The notes under the pieces are model-generated. The model saw nothing but the letters and a program-made list of their open reading frames with translations, searched no databases and had not been told where the DNA came from. This document shows positions 1-6,972 of a DNA stretch of 64,000 bases, piece by piece (position 1 is the stretch's first letter; each line of letters starts with the position of its first letter). The stretch is from Alkalibaculum bacchi (GTDB taxonomy: Bacteria > Bacillota > Clostridia > Eubacteriales > Alkalibacteraceae), in assembly GCF_937875145.1 (NCBI RefSeq), contig NZ_CALNCS010000068.1:26390-90389 (forward strand), given 5' to 3'. The position numbers were made by a program, and so were the translations under genes.

Positions 1-2117
1 ATGAATTAGATAAATTTGAAAAACGTGACGGAGATGTTTTTTACATAACAGAAGATACAAAAGAAAAATTACGTTTGATTGCTCCTTTTTGGGATGGAAA
101 ATCACTTAGAGATTATTCTAAATCTTTATTGCCAGATGAAGTAGCTCCATTCTTGGGATTTTTTGGAATGGAAGGAAAAATGAATTCTGGTGATGCTCAC
201 TTAGCTGCTGATTATCCTCAACTATTAAAAGTAGGACTACGTGGATATGAAGAGCGTACTCGAAAACTTAAAAGTAAATTAGATTTAACTGTTCCTGAGA
301 ATATTGATAAGTATCATTTTTATCAATCTGTATTAATTGTAATCGATGCTGTGCACACTTATGCAAAGCGTTTCTCAAAACTAGCTCTTGAAATGGCAAA
401 AAATGCTACACCTGAACGAGCAGAAGAATTAAGAGAAATCAGTCGAATTACAGCAAAAGTACCATATGAGCCAGCAGAGACTCTCGCAGAGGCTATTCAA
501 TCTGTATGGTTTATACAAGTTATGCTACAAATTGAATCAAATGGACATTCATTGTCTTACGGACGTTTCGATCAATTCATGAATCCATATTATGAAGCGG
601 ATCTAGTAGCTGGTCGTATTACAGAAGAACATGCAGTTGAACTCTTAGCAAACTTATGGATTAAGACACTGACTGTTAATAAAGTCCGAAGTCAATCTCA
701 TACATTAAGTAGTGCGGGTAGCCCACTTTATCAAAATGTAACAATAGGTGGTCAAACTCGAGACAAAAAAGATGCTGTCAATAAAATGTCTTATTTGGTT
801 TTACGAAGCATAGCTCAGACAAAATTGCCACAGCCAAACTTAACAGTACGTTATCATGCAGGATTAGACAATGAGTTTATGAGCGAGTGTATTGAAGTCG
901 TTAAATTGGGATTTGGTATGCCAGCTTTCAACAATGATGAGACTATAATTCCATCGTTTATAGATTATGGAGTATCTGAAGAAGATGCCTATGACTATAG
1001 TGCTATTGGATGTGTAGAGACTGCAGTTCCAGGCAAATGGGGCTATCGCTGTACAGGTATGAGCTATATGAACTTCCCTAAAATTTTGCTTATTACCATG
1101 AATGATGGAGTAGATCCAGCTAGTGGACTACGTTTCGCAGAAGGAAAAGGTCATTTTACACAAATGAAATCTTATGAAGATTTGATGGCTGCATGGGATA
1201 GTATTGTTCGTGAGATTACTCGTTTGAGTGTTATTGTGGAAAATACATGCGATATTGGAATAGAGCGAAAAGCTCCTGATATTTTATGCTCTACGTTAAC
1301 TCAAGACTGTATTGGAAGAGGTAAAACCATTAAAGAGGGTGGAGCGATTTATGACTTTATCTCTGGTTTACAAGTAGGAATCGCAAATATGGCAGACTCG
1401 CTAGCTGCAATTAAAAAATTAGTTTACGAAGAAGGTAAGATTACTCAACAAGAACTTTGGGATGCGTTAATGAACGATTTCCAAAGCCCTCGTGGAAAAG
1501 AAATTCAAGAATTATTAATGGAAGATGCACCTAAATACGGTAATGATGAGGATTATGTAGATCAATTAATTGTAGAAGCATACGATAGTTATATTGATGA
1601 GATTGAAAAATATCCCAATACCCGTCATGGTCGTGGCCCAGTTGGTGGAAGACGTTATGCCGGTACATCTTCTATTTCTGCAAATGTAGGTCAAGGAATG
1701 AGTACTTTGGCTACACCAGATGGACGTAATGCACATGAACCATTAGCTGAAGGGTGTTCACCAGCCCATAATATGGATAAAGCTGGACCTACAGGAGTAT
1801 TCAAATCTGTTGCAAAATTGCCAACTGAAAAAATCGTTGGTGGAGTCTTGTTGAATCAAAAGGTAAATCCTATGGTTCTATCAAAAGAAGAAGACAAACA
1901 GAAATTGATTATGTTAATTAGAGCATTCTTCAATCGATTGAAAGGATATCACGTTCAATACAATGTAGTATCACGTGAGACCCTATTAGATGCACAAAAA
2001 CACCCAGAGGATCATAGAGATTTAATTGTCCGAGTTGCAGGGTATTCCGCTTTCTTTAATGTCCTTTCTAAGGCAACACAAGACGATATTATCGAAAGAA
2101 CGGAACATGTGATTTAA
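1..2117 (+). CDS. Glycyl radical enzyme (PFL/glycerol-dehydratase-like), 5' partial
   Basis: The frame is open from base 3 with no stop upstream, so the gene begins before the window; about 705 residues are visible of a family usually near 800. The thiyl-radical cysteine lies in a GCVE motif (Cys codon 1011-1013) and the C-terminal glycyl loop RVAGYSAFF carries the radical glycine (codon 2040-2042). These two sites define oxygen-sensitive glycyl radical enzymes that need a radical SAM activase. The GCVE form is typical of dehydratases, lyases and PflD-like enzymes rather than true pyruvate formate-lyase, which has two adjacent cysteines. The substrate cannot be read from this portion. The activase gene is not in the window and may lie upstream. 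A terminator follows. Confidence 0.9.
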   Translation, partial: ELDKFEKRDGDVFYITEDTKEKLRLIAPFWDGKSLRDYSKSLLPDEVAPFLGFFGMEGKMNSGDAHLAADYPQLLKVGLRGYEERTRKLKSKLDLTVPENIDKYHFYQSVLIVIDAVHTYAKRFSKLALEMAKNATPERAEELREISRITAKVPYEPAETLAEAIQSVWFIQVMLQIESNGHSLSYGRFDQFMNPYYEADLVAGRITEEHAVELLANLWIKTLTVNKVRSQSHTLSSAGSPLYQNVTIGGQTRDKKDAVNKMSYLVLRSIAQTKLPQPNLTVRYHAGLDNEFMSECIEVVKLGFGMPAFNNDETIIPSFIDYGVSEEDAYDYSAIGCVETAVPGKWGYRCTGMSYMNFPKILLITMNDGVDPASGLRFAEGKGHFTQMKSYEDLMAAWDSIVREITRLSVIVENTCDIGIERKAPDILCSTLTQDCIGRGKTIKEGGAIYDFISGLQVGIANMADSLAAIKKLVYEEGKITQQELWDALMNDFQSPRGKEIQELLMEDAPKYGNDEDYVDQLIVEAYDSYIDEIEKYPNTRHGRGPVGGRRYAGTSSISANVGQGMSTLATPDGRNAHEPLAEGCSPAHNMDKAGPTGVFKSVAKLPTEKIVGGVLLNQKVNPMVLSKEEDKQKLIMLIRAFFNRLKGYHVQYNVVSRETLLDAQKHPEDHRDLIVRVAGYSAFFNVLSKATQDDIIERTEHVI

Positions 2118-2155
2118 TAATAATCTAAAAATAAAACCCCCCTTCTTTAAATAAT

Positions 2156-2197
2156 AAGAGGATACCATGTTTGTATAAGAGCATAGTATCCTCTTTA
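2156..2197 (+). terminator. Intrinsic terminator after the glycyl radical enzyme gene
   Basis: Stem AAGAGGATAC-C-ATG pairs with CAT-A-GTATCCTCTT, with one internal mismatch, a 12-nt loop and a short T-rich tail. Confidence 0.65.
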
Positions 2198-2252
2198 TAA
2201 AATGAAAAATATTTATGTAATGCATAGAAAAAATGATAAGGCAAAGAATGGT

Positions 2253-2282
2253 CTGAATTCCTTTAATGTATTGTAGTATAAT
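2253..2282 (+). promoter_or_regulatory. Candidate SigA promoter of rpoN
   Basis: A perfect -10 TATAAT (2277-2282) has a weak -35 CTGAAT (2253-2258) at 18 bp, 36 bp before the rpoN start. Confidence 0.45.
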
Positions 2283-2318
2283 ATAAATATACGAAATTTT
2301 TTATTAAGAGGGATCCCT

Positions 2319-3692
2319 ATGAAATTAAATACAAGTCAAGGGCTTGCACAACAACAAAAACAAATATTAACCACACAAATGCGGCATTCCTTGCAAATTT
2401 TAGAGATGCCAATTGTGGATTTAAAGATGGATATTTCAAAAAAAGTAGAAGAGAATCCTCTTTTAGAAGCTCATTATGAAGCCGATCATCCGAGACAGGA
2501 TGAATTAGATAAGCTTGTTCGAGATGGGAAAAGGACTGAGAAAGAGTATTCTTTTTCGGACACGATTCATTATAATCCTGATAAAGATGTAGATCCTCTC
2601 AATTTTGTTACAGTAGAGAAAACATTAAAAGATTTTTTGAAAGAGCAACTAGTGGATGTAAAAGAATCTCATAAGATAAAGAGTATTTGCATTTATATCA
2701 TCGAAAATCTTGATGAACGAGGATATTTAAATGATAGCGTAGAGAATATAGCAAAAGATTTACATTGTAGCCCTGAGGATGTAGAATACGCATTACAATG
2801 TATACAACGGTTTGAGCCATATGGTATAGCTGCGAGGGATTTAATAGAATGTTTAGAAATACAAATTGCTAAAAAAGGTATAGAAGATCAAAAATTAACA
2901 GAAATTGTTCAGTATCATCTTCCTCTAATAGCCGATAATAAACTTAAAAACATTGCTACTCTACTAAAAATAAGTATGGAAGAGGTGCAAGAGTATATAA
3001 GTATTATCAAAGATTTAGAGCCAAAACCTTCAAGAGGTTTTTTTACTGGCGATGAAGATGTATATATTATTCCTGAAGCTTATATTGAGATTATTGATGG
3101 AGAAGTGGTTTTAATACTTAATGATAAACTACTGCCTACATTAGCCATTAATCAATACTATGCGAATATAGCAAAAGAAAAAGGAAATAAGGAAGCAAGT
3201 CAATATGTAAAAGAAAAATTAAATGATGCCAAGGTTTTTATGAAAGCTGTGGATTTAAGAAAGGGCACCATCTCTCAGGTTTTGCAGTATATGGTAGAGA
3301 AACAAGGAGAATATTTTTGTAATGGTTTGCAGTATTTAAAACCTATGTCCATTGGAGAGGTTGCAGAACAGCTTCATTTAAGCGAATCTACTATTAGTCG
3401 AGCAATTAAAGAAAAGTACATACTAACTCCACATGGAATGGTCAAAATAAGAGAGTTGTTTACTAGTGGTATAAAATCTACTGGGCATAAAGACGACTTG
3501 ATTTCGTCTAATTCGGTCATGTTTCAAATAAAAGAGTTTATTGACGCAGAAGACAAGTACCGTCCCTTGTCTGACAAAGCTATTGCGGAGGCTTTAAAAG
3601 AAAAAGGCGTAAAAATCGCAAGGAGAACAGTAGCTAAATATCGAGAAGAATTAGCGATTCCTTCTTCTAGTAAAAGAAAACAATACAAATAG
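2319..3692 (+). CDS. rpoN: RNA polymerase sigma-54 factor RpoN
   Basis: 457 residues with the sigma-54 architecture. The Gln/Leu-rich activator-interacting region is at 1-50 (LAQQQKQ, QMRHSLQILEMP), the core-binding region is central, a helix-turn-helix lies near 345-370 (IGEVAEQLHLSESTISRAI), and the RpoN box ARRTVAKYRE is near 437-446. It directs polymerase to -24/-12 promoters and needs AAA+ activators. ATG start with an AGAGGG ribosome site 9 bp upstream. It is monocistronic between two unrelated units. I saw no convincing -24/-12 promoter for neighbouring genes, so its local target may be the unit upstream of the window. Confidence 0.95.
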   Translation: MKLNTSQGLAQQQKQILTTQMRHSLQILEMPIVDLKMDISKKVEENPLLEAHYEADHPRQDELDKLVRDGKRTEKEYSFSDTIHYNPDKDVDPLNFVTVEKTLKDFLKEQLVDVKESHKIKSICIYIIENLDERGYLNDSVENIAKDLHCSPEDVEYALQCIQRFEPYGIAARDLIECLEIQIAKKGIEDQKLTEIVQYHLPLIADNKLKNIATLLKISMEEVQEYISIIKDLEPKPSRGFFTGDEDVYIIPEAYIEIIDGEVVLILNDKLLPTLAINQYYANIAKEKGNKEASQYVKEKLNDAKVFMKAVDLRKGTISQVLQYMVEKQGEYFCNGLQYLKPMSIGEVAEQLHLSESTISRAIKEKYILTPHGMVKIRELFTSGIKSTGHKDDLISSNSVMFQIKEFIDAEDKYRPLSDKAIAEALKEKGVKIARRTVAKYREELAIPSSSKRKQYK

Positions 3693-3724
3693 TGTATTCT
3701 ATGAAATTGTTGGATTTACCAATG

Positions 3725-3743
3725 AAGAAAGGAATCTTTCTTT
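3725..3743 (+). terminator. Weak terminator-like hairpin after rpoN
   Basis: A 7-bp stem AAGAAAG/CTTTCTT with loop GAAT is followed by only one further T. The U tract is poor. Confidence 0.3.
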
Positions 3744-3821
3744 AAAATATCTTATTTATTACAAATAAAACTAATTTAAGTTCTAAAGGATGGAGAAAAG
3801 CTTAATTTTTATAAAAAAACA

Positions 3822-3848
3822 TTGTGTCCATTTTGAGAATAGTATAAT
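3822..3848 (+). promoter_or_regulatory. Candidate promoter of the glmS ribozyme-glmS unit
   Basis: -10 TATAAT (3843-3848) with a -35 TTGTGT (3822-3827) at 15 bp, about 40 bp before the ribozyme cleavage site. The spacer is short. Confidence 0.45.
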
Positions 3849-3888
3849 ATATTTAACTATGGAGGTGAACACAAAAATTGAATACAAT

Positions 3889-4027
3889 AGCGCCAGGACT
3901 CATGTATTGAGTTGACGAGGATGGGGAGTATCGAAATACTCGGCGGATGCCCCAAACAGTTTAAATTCTCCTAAGCTGTCTAAAGGTTTAAAACCCACAG
4001 GTAACTGTGAAACAAAGACCTTTCTGA
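3889..4027 (+). ncRNA. glmS ribozyme/riboswitch (glucosamine-6-phosphate-activated self-cleaving RNA)
   Basis: The conserved core is readable: GCGCC just 3' of the expected cleavage point (A3889|G3890), then GTTGACGAGGATGGGG at 3912-3927, TATCGA, TCGGCGGATG and the closing CCCC. A 3' part follows with AAAGGT...ACCTTT pairing (P4-like). The element lies 5' of glmS in the same orientation, the usual arrangement. In the known family, glucosamine-6-phosphate acts as coenzyme for cleavage, and the cleaved mRNA is degraded, lowering GlmS. About 158 nt separate the core from the glmS start. Confidence 0.93.
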
Positions 4028-4033
4028 AAATAT

Positions 4034-4084
4034 GGTTATTTATGGTAACCTTTCTTTGCTATGCTCTATAGCAGTTTCTTTTTT
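4034..4084 (+). terminator. Hairpins and possible attenuator between glmS ribozyme and glmS
   Basis: GGTTA/TAACC (4034-4050) is followed by TGCTAT-GCTCT-ATAGCA (4057-4073) and a T-rich tail TTTCTTTTTT. This resembles a weak intrinsic terminator inside the leader. The function is inferred from form only. Confidence 0.35.
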
Positions 4085-4131
4085 GGTACAAATAAAAATA
4101 TGTAGTCTAAAGATTAGTAGACGGTAAGAAT

Positions 4132-4158
4132 CTCTTTTGCTATAAGCTTACAAAAGAG
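4132..4158 (+). promoter_or_regulatory. Hairpin just upstream of the glmS ribosome binding site
   Basis: Perfect 8-bp stem CTCTTTTG/CAAAAGAG with an 11-nt loop, ending about 12 bp before the AAGGAG ribosome site of glmS. It could protect the cleaved mRNA end or affect translation. It has no U tract, so it is not a terminator. Confidence 0.4.
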
Positions 4159-4184
4159 TCCCTGTTTTGAAAGGAGAATGAATT

Positions 4185-6014
4185 ATGTGTGGTATCGTAG
4201 GATATATTGGAAATAAAAAGGCAACAGAAGTACTGATTAACGGATTAAGTAGATTAGAATATAGAGGTTATGACTCAGCTGGTGTAGCTGTTAGCCAAGG
4301 CGGAAAAATACATACCAAAAAGCGTAAAGGTAGATTAAAGGTATTAGAAGAGCTTATGGAAAAAGAGCCCTTAGAAGGGACCATTGGGATAGGGCACACT
4401 AGATGGGCGACTCATGGGGAACCATCGGATGTAAATTCTCACCCCCATGCCAATGCAGATCATTCTATAGTAATTGTTCATAACGGAATCATTGAAAACT
4501 ATATGGAATTAAAGGAAGAACTCATAAAAAAGGGGTATCGGTTTTTATCGGATACAGATACAGAGGTTATTGCTCATTTGTTAGATAGTTTATATCAAGG
4601 AGATATGGTAAAAACGGTTAGAGAAGCAACTACTTATTTAAAGGGCTCTTATGCTTTAGGTGTTTTATGTCACAATGAGCCAGATAAGATCATAGCAGTG
4701 AGAAAAGATAGCCCTTTGGTTATTGGCGTTGGAGAAAATGAAAACTTCATAGCATCTGATATTCCGGCAATTTTAAATTATACGAGAAATGTGTATTTAT
4801 TGGATGACAAGGAAATTGCCATCTTGACAAAGGAAAATGTGATTGTATTAGATCAACATGGAGAAGAAGCAGGAAAACAAATCTTTAAAGTAGACTGGGA
4901 CGCTGCAGATGCAGAAAAAGGTGGCTACGAGCACTTTATGCTAAAGGAAATTCACGAACAACCAAAAGCATTAAGAGATACGTTGACTTCGAGACTTTAT
5001 GATGATAAAAAAGAAATTGTATTAGATAAAATCAAATTAGGAAAAGAAGAATTAGAACAAATAAATCGAATTTATATTGTAGCATGTGGCACTGCATACC
5101 ATGCTGGATTAATTGGAAAATATTCTATTGAAAAATACGCTAGAATTCCTGTTGAAGCAGATATTGCTTCAGAGTTTAGATATAGAAACCCGATTATGGA
5201 CGAGAAAACCCTGTTAATTCTCATTAGTCAATCAGGAGAAACTGCAGATACTTTAGCAGCTATGAGATTAGCAAAGCAAAAGGGAGCTCGAGTCATGGCT
5301 GTTACCAATGTAGTAGGAAGTTCTGTTTCTAGAGAAGCAGACGATGTACTCTACACATGGGCAGGACCAGAAATTGCCGTAGCTTCTACAAAAGCCTATA
5401 CCACTCAATTAGCGTGTATGTACATGATCGCCTTACATTTAGGAATGTTAAAGGGAACGATTAATGAAGAAGAACTGACTAAAATCCAGGAGTCCTTAAA
5501 GGCTAGCCCTGAAATGGTCGAGGAAGTTATTAAAAAAGAAAGTGCCATTAAAGAATTTGCGTACGACAAATTTAATGTAAATGATGTATTCTTCTTAGGA
5601 AGAGGTTTAGACTACTACGCTAGTTTAGAGGGCTCTTTGAAGATGAAAGAGATTTCCTATATTCATTCAGAAGCTTATCCAGCAGGGGAGTTAAAACATG
5701 GTCCTATTGCATTAATAGAAGAGGGGACAGTGGTTATAGCCCTTTGCACTCAAACAGAATTGCTTGAGAAGATGATGAGCAATATTAAAGAAGTAAAAGC
5801 TAGAGGAGCATATGTTGTAGCCTTAGCCAAAGAAAGCGATAAAGCAATAGAAAAGGAAGCAGATAAAGTCTTCTATATTCCTGATACAAAAGACGATATT
5901 GCACCGATCCCCACAGTAGTAATATTACAAATACTAGCTTATTATTTATCTGTAGCGAGAGGTTGCGATGTAGACAAGCCAAGAAACCTTGCTAAGTCTG
6001 TTACAGTAGAATAG
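4185..6014 (+). CDS. glmS: Glutamine--fructose-6-phosphate aminotransferase GlmS
   Basis: 609 residues, the usual length. The N-terminal MCGIVGYIG exposes Cys2 as the amidotransferase nucleophile, with GHTRWATHG and HNGIIENY of the glutaminase domain. The C-terminal half holds two SIS sugar-isomerase domains (SQSGETADT near 352-360, and the C-terminal DKPRNLAKSVTVE tail). The enzyme makes glucosamine-6-phosphate from fructose-6-phosphate and glutamine, the first step towards UDP-GlcNAc for the cell wall. The start is the ATG after AAAGGAG. It stands alone behind the glmS ribozyme, which is expected to shut it down when its product is abundant. Confidence 0.98.
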   Translation: MCGIVGYIGNKKATEVLINGLSRLEYRGYDSAGVAVSQGGKIHTKKRKGRLKVLEELMEKEPLEGTIGIGHTRWATHGEPSDVNSHPHANADHSIVIVHNGIIENYMELKEELIKKGYRFLSDTDTEVIAHLLDSLYQGDMVKTVREATTYLKGSYALGVLCHNEPDKIIAVRKDSPLVIGVGENENFIASDIPAILNYTRNVYLLDDKEIAILTKENVIVLDQHGEEAGKQIFKVDWDAADAEKGGYEHFMLKEIHEQPKALRDTLTSRLYDDKKEIVLDKIKLGKEELEQINRIYIVACGTAYHAGLIGKYSIEKYARIPVEADIASEFRYRNPIMDEKTLLILISQSGETADTLAAMRLAKQKGARVMAVTNVVGSSVSREADDVLYTWAGPEIAVASTKAYTTQLACMYMIALHLGMLKGTINEEELTKIQESLKASPEMVEEVIKKESAIKEFAYDKFNVNDVFFLGRGLDYYASLEGSLKMKEISYIHSEAYPAGELKHGPIALIEEGTVVIALCTQTELLEKMMSNIKEVKARGAYVVALAKESDKAIEKEADKVFYIPDTKDDIAPIPTVVILQILAYYLSVARGCDVDKPRNLAKSVTVE

Positions 6015-6039
6015 ATAAAAATAATAATTATTCATTTGA

Positions 6040-6099
6040 TTAAAAATAATAAAGTTTGACGAAAGATAATAAAGTATAGTTAAAGATAATAAAGTTTGG
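6040..6099 (+). repeat. Three 20-bp tandem repeats (iteron-like)
   Basis: Units at 6040-6059, 6060-6079 and 6080-6099 share the core ATAATAAAGT at the same phase: TTAAAAATAATAAAGTTTGA, CGAAAGATAATAAAGTATAG and TTAAAGATAATAAAGTTTGG. The last unit also forms the left end of the inverted-repeat-bounded segment that follows. They could be a protein-binding array or duplicated ends of a mobile element. Confidence 0.7.
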
Positions 6100-6101
6100 T
6101 T

Positions 6102-6155
6102 GAGCCTCGTGAGGTTAATGAAGGAGAAATCCCGATAGACTGCACGAGGCTTTTT
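6102..6155 (+). terminator. Long-loop terminator-like hairpin after glmS
   Basis: GCCTCGTG (6104-6111) pairs perfectly with CACGAGGC (6143-6150), followed by TTTTT. The 31-nt loop is unusually large. It could terminate glmS or belong to the repeat-bounded segment. Confidence 0.55.
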
Positions 6156-6477
6156 GTTGCCCTGCGACGTATCTAGCACCTGAAACTGCAGAGTGCGAAG
6201 CACCGTAGAAGATACCCCGCCTGATAAGTAAGCCCATAAATCAATATTGAGAACGCTCCCGATTAAAAAATAAATAAAAAAGTAAATAGAGCCCTACGGG
6301 CCTGACAAATCCTCGCCTAATCCCGTGTCTTGGTCGCTCCTGACCATAATTAAATATATAAATATGTAATTATGCGGCAGCATTTCTTCACTACGATATC
6401 CCTATATTGCGCTTTCCGCCAAGTCGTGTACGTCGCAGAAGTAATTAAATAAATAATTAAATATGAAAGAAAAATCA

Positions 6478-6518
6478 AAGTCTGCTGCAAAACTCTCCAT
6501 TTCTAAGCAGACTTTTTT
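6478..6518 (+). terminator. Terminator-like hairpin inside the non-coding segment
   Basis: AAGTCTGCT (6478-6486) pairs perfectly with AGCAGACTT (6506-6514), followed by a T run. A related sequence, CAGCAG...GAGCAGACTTTATT, recurs near 6580-6607. A terminator here implies a transcript arriving from the left. Confidence 0.6.
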
Positions 6519-6687
6519 ATCTTTTTTGGCTCTTATTTTTATAATTATATTCAAATTGACTTGCTATAATCAGCAGTTTCACGAGCAGACTTTATTATTC
6601 TACCAATATATTCAAAATCCGTTTAACTGTAAGTATATTGTGGCTTTGAGGTACTTTAACCTATAACCAAACTTTTTTATACTTTAC

Positions 6688-6972
6688 CAATCAAACATCA
6701 AATTCATCAACTATAAAGAATGATAAAGATGAATTTGGTGATTATAACAGTATATTGATGTCATAAAAATGTAAATTGTATAAACCTATCTATAGCAAAA
6801 ACCTGGGAGAGTACTGAAATAAGTACATGAAATGATTTTTTATGTATTTATAAAACATGATGATGTAAGAAAGGAAGTCACCACACTCCTTAAAATGGTG
6901 ATTTATTTTGGAGTCTAAATAAGCTTTTATTAATATTGATTGAGCACTATAATGATATCAGGAGGTGGAATT
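6688..6972 (+). other. Leader region of the PTS activator gene
   Basis: It holds a hairpin CAAATTCATC...GATGAATTTG near 6700-6742 and a smaller CACCA/TGGTG pair near 6880-6902. I could not assign a clear promoter or antiterminator site. Confidence 0.3.

Larger units (their letters stand above)
6079..6687. other. About 610-bp non-coding segment bounded by inverted repeats, possible mobile element remnant or structured RNA
   Basis: The left end (6079-6101) and right end (6665-6687) are near-matching inverted repeats of 23 bp, each carrying TTTGGTT/AACCAAA and AT-rich TAAAG...CTTTA parts. Inside, a visibly more GC-rich zone (about 6100-6440) alternates with AATTAAATA-type spacers. A perfect inverted repeat CTGCGACGTA/TACGTCGCAG (6162-6171 and 6429-6438) encloses it, with local hairpins such as GGTCGCTCCTGACC. 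No convincing coding frame or transposase is present. It may be a MITE-like element, a decayed element, or a large structured RNA of unknown family. Confidence 0.5.

Noticed and set aside
6040..6099. CRISPR-like repeats
   Set aside because: The units are directly adjacent with no unique spacers, and there are no cas genes in the window.
5946..6203. 85-residue open frame on the minus strand
   Set aside because: It runs across the glmS 3' end, the 20-bp repeats and the long-loop hairpin; no start signal and no family pattern.
6463..6666. 67-residue open frame on the plus strand
   Set aside because: It begins at a terminator-like hairpin, has no ribosome site, and its composition is that of random AT-rich DNA.
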